Positions 1 through 10,578 of a DNA stretch of 64,000 bases are shown here, one piece after another. A program made the position numbers and the translations under genes. The notes under the pieces are model-generated. The model made no database searches and had not been told where the DNA came from. It saw nothing but the letters and a program-made list of their open reading frames with translations. The stretch comes from Larix kaempferi (Eukaryota; Streptophyta; Pinopsida; Pinales; Pinaceae). Within the stretch, counting starts at the first letter, position 1. Each line of letters starts with the position of its first letter. The stretch is taken from positions 1,381,001 through 1,445,000 of the forward strand of contig BSBM01000763.1 of assembly GCA_027924585.1 (NCBI GenBank), given 5' to 3'.

Positions 1-150
1 AGTTGTGGGGTTTTTAACCTTCTTGGTTTTCCCTGGTGAAACTATGTGTCTCTTGTGTGATTGCTTTTGTGTCTATGATTGATATGATGTACATGTTATT
101 CTCTTAGTGATCCTAAATTATAATGGAATGAAATTATCGAAAAATGAACA
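1..150 (+). repeat. 5' LTR of copia element (3' end only)
   Basis: This is the terminal part of an LTR that is cut by the window start. It matches 6459-6600 with few differences and ends in CA at 150, directly before a PBS-like sequence. The last five bases (GAACA) have no match at the corresponding 3' LTR end, which reads straight into gypsy gag sequence after ...CGAAAAAT. Confidence 0.9.
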
Positions 151-163
151 TGATATTAGAGTT
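151..163 (+). other. primer-binding site (degenerate)
   Basis: TGATATTAGAGTT starts right after the LTR CA end. It resembles the plant initiator-Met PBS TGGTATCAGAGC with G-to-A and C-to-T changes. The position supports the LTR boundary at 150. Confidence 0.7.
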
Positions 164-700
164 GACATAAGAAGAAGGCACTATGCAGCTGCGGAAGCTA
201 GGGCTTATTAATATTTGGGTTTATCTTCACATATCATCAAAGGCAGGAGGCTACATTGAATATCCTTGGAAGGGTGCATCTTTCTGTCAAGACAGAATTC
301 AATTCTGAGCTTTTTCAGTTTTGGCCCTAAAAATTAGGGTTTCCACAAAAAGTGAAATTTCTAAAATCTGAGACCATAGCTGGAAGCTCCTTGGAAAAAT
401 CAAATTTTAGATCTTTGGATCGAAATTTTTGGTTGGGTGAAGTTCCAGGAAACTCAAACCCTAATTCGGGGTCCTCCTGAGTGAATCTGGGATATTGAAA
501 AGCATTTCTGAGGGGTGAAACTTTGCAGTTTTCAAATTCTGAGTATACTAGCTTGATCAGCTCATCAAGGCGCATCTTTCTATCCTTTCTGAATTTTTAA
601 GGCTTCTCTGACAAACCGTAATCTAGCTCTAGATCCAGTTTTTAGCAAAACAACTGGTAAGACCTAAAAATTTTATTTCCATTTGAGTTTCTCATTAAAA
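164..700 (+). other. untranslated leader of copia element
   Basis: About 540 bp lie between the PBS and the gag start at 701. I see no coding signal on the + strand. An 82-codon frame on the - strand (327-575) has no recognisable motif and is probably chance. Confidence 0.6.
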
Positions 701-3700
701 ATGTCTCACCACACCAAGCTTGGGGATAAGCTTTATGGAGCTGATAACTTCTGAGCATTGAAGTATAGGATTAGGTTAATCCTAGAAGAGAGTGATTTGG
801 ACACCTACATAAAAGAATAGGTTCCAGTTCCAAACAGAGATGAGGCTAAGAGAATCATTGTTGATTCTATAAAGGACCATCTCATACCTCATGTGTCTTC
901 CCTAAAGACACCTAAGGAGATGTTTGACTCCTTGACCAAATTGTTTGAAGGAAAGAACATAAATCGGAAGATGACTCTGCGGAACCAACTGAAAGGGGTA
1001 AAGCTTCAGAATAGAGAGACCATTCAATCCTACTTTTCTAAGGTCTCTCAAATCAAGGAACAACTTGAAGCTGTGGATGAAGTAGTGGAGAATGGTGAAA
1101 TTGTGATGACCACATTGAATGGCCTACCTAGGTCATGGGACTCCTTCATCCAAGGAATCTGTACAAGAAGAAAATTGGTATCCTTCAATAGACTATGGGA
1201 GGAATGTTCACAAGAAGAAGCAAGGCTTGTGGCCCGAGAAGAAAAGATGGGAAATGAAGATCAAGCTCTCACAGCACACACCAAGAATGGAAAGTTCAAG
1301 AGGGAGCATTCTCATCCTAAGAAATATTCTCACCACCATAAAAATAAGAAACATCTAAGATGTTTTACATGTAATGAGAAGGGATACTTTGCCTCAGATT
1401 GTCCCAAGAACAAGAAGGACAACAACAACAACTTCAACAAGAAGAAGAAGGGAAACAAAAGAAAATATCATGCTCGTGCTGCTGAGGATGATGAACCTCC
1501 CAAGAAGAATGCTAGAGAAGAAAGTGATGACTCATCTAGTGAAGATGAATATGTTCTAATATCTGCTCTCACAGGTACTATCTCTCATGGATGTAATGAT
1601 TGGATTATTGATAGTGGGGCTTCTAAACACATGACTGGGTTTAAAGAATATTTTGTAGATCTATCTGAACATGAGTCACCCCATAAGGTGAAACTTGGGG
1701 ATGACTATCAATATCCCATAAAAGGAACAAGTGAAGCTTCCTACATTCTAGACTCAAGGAAGTCTTTGAAAATGAAGGATGTTCTATATATATTTGGGCT
1801 CAAGAAGAATCTCCTATCCATATCATCTTTGGATGCAAAATGGATTCGAGTTGCATTTGTGGATGGCCAAGTACTCATGTGGCCAAAGGGTAAGACCATA
1901 GATGATGCAATAGTGATTGGAGAGAAAGAGGGAGGATTGTACAAATTGAAGGGACAACCTGAACATGCCATGGTACATGAATCCATGGATCCAAGTGAAC
2001 TTTGGCAGAGAAGGCTTGCACATGTGCACTATAGGGCACTACCAATTGAAAGCAAAGTTGTGGAAGGTCTTCCTAAAATCCACTCAAAGCATGAAGGTGT
2101 TTGCAAAGGATGTGCAAAAGGAAGGAACACAAAGAAGGCATTTCCAAGTAGTGAAAGCAAAGCAAAAGGAATCTTGGAGATTATCCACTCTAATGTACGC
2201 AGTCCAATGTCATCCAGTTCTCTAAGTGCGTATGTATACTATGTTTCTTTCATTGATGATTTCTCTAGGAAGACTTGGGTTTATTTCTTGAAGAACAAAG
2301 ATGAAGTGTTTTATAAGTTCAAGGAATTCAAAGCCTTGATAGAAAATCAAACAAATAAGAAGATTAAGACTTTCAGATCCAAAAATGGTGGAGAATTCAC
2401 TTCAGGTGATTTCAAGAAGATATGTAGTGATTCAGGGATTAAGAGAGAGTTTACTGCTCCCTATAATCCACAACAAAATGGAGTTGCAGAAAGGAAGAAT
2501 AGAACTATCATGGAAGCAGTACGATAAATGCTTCATGACCAGGATCTACCTATGCATCTATGGGAAAAAGCAGCTAGGACAGCTGTATATGTACAGAACA
2601 AAACACCTCACAAGATACTTGACAACAAGACACCAGAAGAATTCTTCTCTGGTAACAAACCTGAAGTTAGCCATCTCAGGATATTTGGCTGTCCAGTATA
2701 CACACACATTCCAAAAGAAAAGAGGACAAATCTAGATCCTTCAAGGAAGAAGGGAATCTTTGTGGGTTATAGTGAAAGCTCGAAGGCTTACAGAATATAC
2801 TTTCCAGGGTTCAAGAAAATTGACATCAGCAGGGATGTAACATTTGATGAAGACTCAGCAAACATCAAATCAAGGAAGACACCTGTTGAAGATCATGAAG
2901 AACCAAAGGAAAACAGATTTCAAGACACCACTATGAATGAAGCAATTCCAGAAGTAGATCGTGAAATTGAAGATCCACAAGAACCTATAGATCCACCCCA
3001 TGAGAAGAACTCTCACAAGAGGAAGCCTGCATGGGCTAGATAGCTCATTCAAGATGCAGAAAGGTATGGCATTCAAGAAGAAGAACACAAAGAAAGGAAG
3101 AGGACTAGATCACATACCAGTTATGTTTCCTTACTCTATGATATTATGAACAAAGAACCTTCCAGTTATGAGGAAGTAGCAAAAAAGAAAGAATGGAAGG
3201 ATACCATGGTCGAAGAATACCAATTGATCATGAAGAATGATGTTTGGGATGTGGTCCCAAGACCTGAAAGGAAGTTAGTGGTGACTTCCAAATGGATCTA
3301 TAAGATCAAGCATGCTACAGATGGTAGAATAGAAAAATACAAGGCAAGGTTTGTAGCTCGTGGCTTCTCTCAGAAAGAGGGAATAGACTATGAAGAGACT
3401 CTTGCTCCTGTAGCCAGATACACTTCCATCATAACAGTACTTGCTATGGCTGCAGTGATGAAGTGGAAGATACACCAGATGGATGTCAAGACAGCTTTCT
3501 TGGATGGTGTAGTCGAAGAGGAAGTGTATGTGGAGCAGCCACTTGGTTTTGAGACACATGATAGAGAGGCATATGTGTGCAGGCTGAATAAAGCCTTGTA
3601 TGGCTTGAAGAAAGCTCCTAGGACTTGTTATGGTAGGATGGGCAGTTTTCTATCTAGTTTGGGCTTTACCAAGAGTAAAGTGGATTCCAACCTTTACTAC

Positions 3701-4699
3701 AAGGTTGAGGAAGGCAATCCTGTGATACTACTCCTATATGTGGATGACTTGTTTGTTACAGGAAAGGATGGGTTGATTGTCGACACCAAGAGGAAGCTTG
3801 CAGCCAAGTTCGAGATGAAGGACTTGGGGATGATGCACTATTTTCTAGGCATGGAGGTGTGGCAGAGAACAGATGGGATCTTCCTTGGACAAGGGAAGTA
3901 TGCAGTAGAGATCTTGAAGAGGTTCGGGATGATGGACTGCAACGCCATGGCCACACCTATGGCATCGAACCTGAAGCTTCTTTGTGATGCTTCATCTGAG
4001 TCGGTTGATGTCATTATGTATCATCAGATGATTGGGTCCTTTTTGTACCTGACGAACACGAGGCTAGATATTTGCTTTGCGGCGAACACATTGAGCCAGT
4101 TTTTGACGGAGCCGAGAAGTGTTCACATGGTTGTTGTAAATCATATTTTGAGGTACCTGAAGGGTATGGTTGATTATGGGCTCAAGTATGATGTGAATCA
4201 AATGTTTAACCTGGAGGGTTATGTTGATTTAGATTGGGCAGACAGTGCTGTAGATAGGAAGAGCACTTCGGGGTGCTACTTCAGTATGGGATCAGGTGTG
4301 ATCTCCTAGTTTAGTAGGAAGCAGTCCTACGTAGCACTGAGTATAGCCGAAGCAAAGTATGTTGCATCTTGTTCGGCTAGTTGTGAGGCAGTATGGCTGA
4401 GGAAGCTACTGTCTAAGTTATTTGATCTCCCGTTGGATGCTACTGGTATCTTTTGTGACAACCAGAGTTGTGTGAAGGTGTCTGAGAACCCCGTGTTCCA
4501 TGACAAGTCGAAGCACATTGAGATCAAATATCACTATATCAGGGATATGGTGCAGAGAGGAGCAGTGAAGCTCCTGTATGTTGCAACAAATGAGCAGGTT
4601 GCAGATGTGTTGATGAAACCACTAGACAGAGTGAAGTTTGAGTACTTCAGAGAGAGGCTTGGTGTTCTTCATATAGAAGATACTTTGAGGAATAAGTGA
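701..4699 (+). pseudogene. copia gag-pol polyprotein, single frame with five stops
   Basis: One frame of 1333 codons runs from ATG 701 to TAA 4697. It is broken only by TGA 752, TAG 818, TAA 2525, TAG 3041 and TAG 4307; no frameshift is needed. Order: copia gag (about 880-1250), zinc knuckle 1361-1402 with the His replaced by Tyr, aspartic protease WIIDSGASKHM (Asp at 1610), integrase zinc region with the expected His in LWH changed to Gln (2006), and integrase core. The first core Asp is Asn (2192) and the second is Lys (2381), while the Glu (2489) is kept. RT follows with an intact YVDD box (3737-3748), then RNase H ending in a VADVLMKPL motif. The integrase changes alone make it inactive. 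TAG 4307 falls where copia RNase H normally has Trp. Confidence 0.95.
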
Positions 4700-4813
4700 T
4701 GGGACACATCTACAGGAGCCATTCCAAACATGGTGAGAGGAGGATCCTTCCCATGGTTATGGATGTAAGCATTGTGTGATGAGCATCAGGATGATGCTCC
4801 AATTATTGCTTGA

Positions 4814-4998
4814 TATGATCAATTGGATCATGTATATGTATATGCATCAGTTGGATGCTTGGTATGATCAGTTGGATCATGTATATGTATATGCATCGGT
4901 TGGATGCTTGGTATGATCAGTTAGATCATGTATATGTATATGCATCGGTTGGATGCTTGGTATGATCGGTTGGATCATGTATGTGTATATGCATCAGG
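4814..4998 (+). repeat. 49-bp tandem array, about 3.8 copies
   Basis: The unit starts TATGATCAGTTGGATCATG and restarts at 4814, 4863, 4912 and 4961, exactly 49 bp apart. It lies in the non-coding region between gag-pol and the 3' LTR. Divergent GATCAGGATGATC-like motifs continue to about 5150. Confidence 0.92.
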
Positions 4999-5192
4999 AC
5001 GATGTAGTGATGATGATCAGGATGATCATGTGAGATGAGTATTAGGATGATAGTATGGATGATATGCATCAGGATGATGCTATGATGATGATCATGATGA
5101 TCATATGTGATGATATGTATCAGGTGGATACATTACATAATCAGTTGGATTATGTGTGATGAGTTCCGAAGACATAGATGCACATGGGATTT

Positions 5193-5575
5193 TCGGACAT
5201 GGTTATAGATGTGTTCTCCCATGGTCATGATGTAATTGTCAGGATTTTTCGACATGGTGGTAGATGTGTTCTCCCATGGTCGTGATGTAATTTCCATAGC
5301 CATTCTCACATGGTGGTAGATGTGTTCTCCCATGGTGCAGATGTAAGGGCTGGAGCCATTCTCACATGGTGGTAGATGTGTTCTCCCATGGTGCAGATGT
5401 AAGGGTTGGAGCCATTCTCACATGGTGGTAGATGTGTTCTCCCATGGTGCAGATGTAAGGGTTGAAGCCATTTTTCACATGGTGATAGATGTGTTCTCCC
5501 ATGGTGAAAAATTAAGGGTTGGAGCCTTCCCTGGATGGTGGCAAATGTGTTCTCCCATGTTGGTGGTGTAAGTGT
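5193..5575 (+). repeat. 56-bp tandem array, about 6-7 copies
   Basis: The unit contains CACATGGTGGTAGATGTG followed by TTCTCCCATGG. The best copies start at 5298, 5354, 5410 and 5466 (56 bp spacing), with degenerate copies on both sides. The period is not a multiple of three and the unit lacks stops on the - strand, so long antisense frames (5133-5333, 5306-5767) appear without being genes. Confidence 0.92.
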
Positions 5576-6030
5576 TGTGTATATGCATCTGGGTTGTGCT
5601 TCATGAACGATGTTATGATCAGTATGATCATGAGTATCAGGATGATACTCTATGGCCATGGACAGGTTGTGTAGTGGCATGTAAAAGGGTCCTAGGAGAT
5701 CTGATAGGTTGATCTGTGTGCTCGTAAAAGTCCTGGGATGCTCTTTCGAGTTTTTGTTAACGCACATAATTAGTCCTGGGATCCAGAGTATGGTCAGTGT
5801 TGATGAATACCTATAGGTGGTGGGCCTACATCTAGCATGAAAAAGGGTTGGCTCTGTAGAAATTCCTATGACGAGCAGATTTCAGAGATAACCCAGTGAT
5901 CAAGATGTCGAGTACAGTAGCAGTGATGATGATGATGCTCTATGATCCAGTGATGATGATTCAGCTCCAGAATTGAAGACTTGCACCAATATGTATTGAT
6001 GACCTGTGACGAAAGAGTACCTTCCTAGTT
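5576..6030 (+). other. remaining 3' non-coding region of copia element
   Basis: Scattered GATGATCA/ATCAGGATGAT motifs and no coding frame. The region leads into the polypurine tract. Confidence 0.5.
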
Positions 6031-6039
6031 AAGAGGGAG
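6031..6039 (+). other. polypurine tract
   Basis: AAGAGGGAG lies directly before the TG that opens the 3' LTR at 6040. Its position and purine content fit the plus-strand priming site. Confidence 0.8.
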
Positions 6040-6600
6040 TGTTGATGTATTTGTAACTTTAGAAGATATTCTTCTGTGTATTACATTTGTACTTTATTTT
6101 ATATCCATTAGAGATGTTACATTCCTCCATTTGGAAGTGTCGTCATGTGTATCGATAGGTGTCGTCATTTGTATTAATGGGTTATTAGACCACCAATGTG
6201 GGGTTGGCCCTGATTTGGTCATGTGGTTGGGTTATTAGACTTGAGTAGCAAGTCAGCCCCAATGGATTATTGGTAGGTCAAGTCAGTGCATAAATAGAGA
6301 GGTTGTGTCTCTCATTTATCTCAATCACTCACTTCTCAAGCTCGCATAGCTAAGAGAGAAAGTGGCGCACTTGTGGAGGAGGAGGAGCATCTACTAGACA
6401 CATCTTATTGGGTTTTATCATTGTGATTGGTTTGTGGCTTATCTTATCTTTGAGGAAGTTGCGGGTTTTTTCACCTTCTTGGTTTTCCCAGTGAAACTCT
6501 ATGTCTCTTGTGTGATTGCTTTTGTGTCTATGATTGATATGTTGTACATGTTATTCTCTTAGTGATCCTGAATGATAATGTAATGAAATTATCGAAAAAT
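6040..6600 (+). repeat. 3' LTR of copia element
   Basis: It starts TGTTGATGTATTTG after the PPT and its last about 140 bp match window bases 1-146. The length is about 561 bp. The expected terminal GAACA is not seen; sequence continues as in-frame gypsy gag from 6601. Confidence 0.9.
6287..6299 (+). promoter_or_regulatory. TATA-like box in copia LTR
   Basis: TGCATAAATAGAG lies about 250 bp into the LTR and is followed by CTCTCATTTATCTC. This is a plausible core promoter placing the U3/R border shortly downstream. It is inferred from sequence only. Confidence 0.4.
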
Positions 6601-8098
6601 TTAATAGTTCCAAATACAGAGAAAATATTAAGGGAATCCAGACAGAATTTGGCTTTTACATCATCAGGAAGGTTTCAATCCTCTACAAATTCATAAATTC
6701 CAGGTGAGTTAGATCAAGACAACCCTTTCTCATATTTGTTAGACTTTGAAAAGGAAGAAAAAGATCAAATACTTTCTATTTCTATTCCTCAATTTCAGAT
6801 TTCAGATCTTTCTTCTCAGTTTGATCATTTTGAAGTGTACACCAATCCTTTATCTTCATATAAAGTGAAACAAGAACTCATAAATTCAAAACAATTCTTG
6901 AGATCCCAGACAACATCTTATATGCCTCTTACTAGTAGGGTTCCTATTCGTAAGTTGATAGCAAAAGCTTCACCTCCCTCAAGTCCTCAGATCAGTACTC
7001 ACACGGTTGGTCATCCTCCTAATATGATGGATACCATTGTGGCTGCTAGGTATGCACCATTAGTCCTTTCCCAACCCCTTAATGCACTTCCTGGGGGAGA
7101 TTACAAAAAATATATCTCAAGATTCAATGGGAAAGGAGAGATCATAGTAGAAGAACACTTGAATGCATATAATTTCAGTTATGCTGATAATCAAAAATTT
7201 GAACACGAAGATGTGTGGATGCAATTTTTTGTTCAGATTCTTGATGGGGAGGTCAGGAAATGGTTTAGATAATTACTAGACAGCTCCATAAATTGAATTG
7301 AAGCTCGTGGAGAATCTTTGATGAAAGAATAAGGGGATACAAAGGATTACCTTTATTTTATAACTGAGTTTGGAGTGCTAAAAAGGAAGTCTGATGAATC
7401 AGTTGTTGAGTTTTCAAAACGTTTCAACAAGATGTATGGAAAAATTCCAACAGAAATAAATCCTACTCAAACATCAACAAATCTCACTTATGCCAATTCA
7501 TTTGATGTTGATTTATCTTTACTCTTGAGAGAAAGGAGATCAATCACTCTTGCAAATATGAAAGAAGCAACCCTGGAGGTATAATCCAATTTGATGGTAG
7601 CTGATAAACTCAAGGAGAACACACAGTATCATGGAAGTGAGAAGAAGAAAACGAAATAAGCTGAACCTTCTTCCTCTGGCCCGATATCAGCTGAAAATAA
7701 AATTGATGAGATGAGTAAATTGATTATGAATTTATCTTCTAAGTTGGCGAAATTAGAAGTTGAAAATGAATCTCACAACAGACCCACTCAAGAAACAGAT
7801 AAACGAAATCAGAATCAGTTTAGAAGGCCTTTCAACCCAAGATTTATACCAAGAGAAAGGAGGAATAATGAAGATCAAAGGATCTAGCCTCCCTTTCAAA
7901 ACAATATGGTAAATTAACCTGAAAAATTGGATGAGTTTGAATTAGGAGATCAAGAACACGAAATGAATTTTCTTGAAGAAGAATCCTCTTTAAGTTTTCT
8001 TACTAATTCTGATTATCAGTATTGTAAGGGTATTTCTCAGGAGCAAGAGAGTTGGTCTGTACCAGAATATTCAGATTCTCAAGAAATTTGTTAGACTT
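6601..8098 (+). pseudogene. gypsy gag (Tat-like), 5' part lost to copia insertion
   Basis: Frame 1 reads through from 6601. The retrotransposon gag core appears at about 7095-7580 (GGDYKKYISRFNGKGE, then DVWMQFFVQILDGEVRKWF and SVVEFSKRFNKMYGKIP). A Lys/Arg/Asn-rich stretch follows at 7790-7870 (QFRRPFNPRFIPRERR), which is probably nucleic-acid binding. No CCHC knuckle is visible. Stops in frame include TAA 6694, TAA 7270, TAA 7582 and TAG about 8092. All lie in the same frame as the downstream pol, so gag and pol were one polyprotein. The start codon is not in the window. Confidence 0.85.
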
Positions 8099-8139
8099 CT
8101 CCCCAATGAAACTATGGTCTGATATTAGGGAGACAACTT

Positions 8140-10578
8140 CCCCATGGTCATCACAAAAAGGGTGTTGATTCAACTAAACAGCTACAGAAAATAGTCCCAG
8201 TGAAGAGATTAGTTCAACTACCAAATGAAGATAAGCAGCAAAATCCTGATGATGTGAACAAAAGCTTTGTTGGATTCAGCCTTGATAATGAAATTAATAA
8301 GATCAAAATTCCAGTTCCAATGATTGAACTTGTAAAAAATCCATCCTATAGGGAATCTGCCATTAAACTCTTCAGTTCACCTAACAATCCTTCTCCTTCA
8401 AATAGTGTGAATTTGCAATATGAAAAACCTACCATAATATTTGGCCCTAAAACAGAGGGAAAGTCAGATTTTCCTCCCCCTTTCTTCATTTCACTCATTA
8501 TTCATGAAAAGATGCTCCATAATTGTCTTCTAGATTCTGGTGCTTCACACAATTTGATACCAAAGGTAGTTATGGAAGCCATAGGATTTAATATCACAAA
8601 GCCGTATCATGATATTTATTCTTTCGATTCACGAGTTGTTAAGTGTCTTGGAGTCATAAAAGACCTTGTAGTCAGTCTGACACGAATTCCCATGAAGAGT
8701 ATTTTGATGGATATTGTGGTGGATGATATCCCTCCTAGATATGGAATGATCTTGTCAAGGTCTTGGACAAAAAATTTGGGTGGCACATTACAAATGGATC
8801 TTTCTTATGCAACGGTTCCAGTTTTTGGAGGTGAACAAAGGAAATTATATAGAGAAGTTTAGTTCGATTATTTGGTTAGTGATCATGAGAACCCAACCAA
8901 TCATTCTATCTGTGCAGTTCAAGAAGATATTGGGTCTTTCATGTTGCATCTAAGTGATGAAACCATAAGTACAGTGCATGTGAAAAAGGAGGTTTCAGCT
9001 TGTCCAAAACAGGTAGAACAAGACAGTTTGTGGCAAATGTTTTTTGATGGATCATCTTCTAAAGAGGGAGCATGAGCAAGAGTTCTTCTCATTTCACCAA
9101 GTGGTGAGATTATTTTATTGATGTACAAGCTTGAATTCCAAACCACTAATAACATAATTGTTGAGTATGAGGCTTTAATTCTTGGTTTGAGAGATCCTAA
9201 AGATTTAAACATACAACAATTGGTTGTTTTTGGCGACTCCAAATTGCTAGTTCAGCAGATCAGAAATCTTTGTCAGGTAAAACAACAATTGTTAAAATTT
9301 TATAGGAATGAAGAATGGGATTTGGTGGACAATTATTTTTTAGCATTTAACATTTCTTACATCCCTAGGGCTCAAAATCAAACAACAGATTCTCTAGCTT
9401 TAGCAGCCACATATTTCAAAATTCCACAACAAAATCAACTCAGATACCCAATCGAAGTTAGGTACAAACCTTCAGTACCTGATAACATAAAACATTGGAA
9501 GGTGTTTCAGGATGATCAAGAGATTAAGAATTTTCTAGAGCTTATAGATGAATTTTCTACTTCCTTGATTGATGAAGAGCAGGATACCAAAGTGGAAGAG
9601 GTACAATCTTTTTCAGAAAATGTGATTGCAGAGCATAATATAATTGAATTGAAAGGAAATTTCATTCCAAAAGGTTTAGTTCCTTTGGAAAGATTATTTT
9701 CAAAGGATTGTACCTTTTCAAGACCTACTGTGCAGTCTTCTGACGATAATATAAGCAGCTACAATATCGAGACTGAAAAGGAGCCTAAGATGATCAAAAT
9801 CTCCAAAACAAATTCAGATGAAGAGAAGAAAAAATATATCAAGCTTTTAAGGGAGTTTGTAGATATATTTGCATGGTCCTATGAATATTTGAAAACATAT
9901 GACACCAATATAATTCAGCATAAGATTCCATTGAAGCCTAATGTTAAGCCTTTCAGACAAAAGCTTAGAAGGATCAACCCAACACTGTTACCAGTCATCG
10001 AAAAAGACGTGAAAAAGTTATTAGATGCAAAAAATATTATACCTCTTAGATATTCCACTTGGGTCGCTAATTTAGTTCCTCTAAGAAAGAAGAATTGTGA
10101 AATTAGGCTTTGTGTTGACTTTCGTAATTTGAACAAGTCTTCTTTAAAGGATAAATACCCTTTACCTAAATTAGAGCATATTTCACAAAAGCTAGTTGGT
10201 GCCCAAAGAATGTCAATGATAGATGGGTTTTCAGGTTATAATCATATTGTTGTACAACCAGAAGATAGAGAGAAAACAACTTTTACTACTCCCTGGGGGA
10301 CATTTATGTATGATAAAATGCCACTTGGCTTGATGAATGCAAGTGCAACTTTTCAACGCGCTATTGATATAACATATGTTGGTGAAAGGGAAAAATGTGT
10401 GGTGATTTACTTAGATGACATAACAGTGTTTTCAGATTCAGATGAAAGTCATCTTAAGCATATTAAAGAAACCTTTTTGAAATGCAGAAGGTTTGGGTTA
10501 TCTTTGAACCCAAAAAAGTCTCATTTTTCCATGGAAGAAGGAAAGCTTCTTGGTCATATTGTCTCAGCTGTGGAATCA
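8140..10578 (+). pseudogene. gypsy protease, archaeal-type RNase H and reverse transcriptase
   Basis: Same frame as gag. The protease holds CLLDSGASHN (about 8524-8553). An archaeal-type RNase H lies at about 9025-9420: MFFDGSSSKEG supplies the first Asp, IVEYEAL the Glu, VFGDSKLL the second Asp and TTDSLALAA the last. RT spans about 9890-10560 with LCVDFRNLN, MSMIDGFSGYN and an intact YLDD box (10408-10419). RNase H precedes RT; in the best-known Ogre/Retand elements the archaeal-type RNase H follows the gypsy RNase H. Stops include TAG 8860 and TGA 9073. The frame is lost near 10567, where a one-base deletion in the conserved LGHIVS...GIKID segment moves the rest to another frame. Confidence 0.9.

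Larger units (their letters stand above)
1..6600 (+). mobile_element. Ty1/copia LTR retrotransposon, 5' LTR truncated by window edge
   Basis: The order is partial LTR, PBS, leader, gag-pol, 3' region with tandem arrays, PPT and 3' LTR. Bases 1-146 match 6459-6600 closely, which identifies the LTR pair. The domain order (gag, protease, integrase, RT, RNase H) is the copia order. The element lies in the gag region of a Tat-like gypsy element whose reading frame resumes at 6601, so it inserted after that element. The 5' target-site duplication is outside the window. The 3' LTR seems to have lost or mutated its last few bases. Confidence 0.93.

Noticed and set aside
5306-5767. 153-codon frame on the - strand rich in HHGRTHL/GEHIYHH repeats
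   Set aside because: It is produced by the 56-bp tandem array, whose unit lacks stops on that strand. The period is not a multiple of three, so the repeat reads differently each time. No protein constraint is seen.
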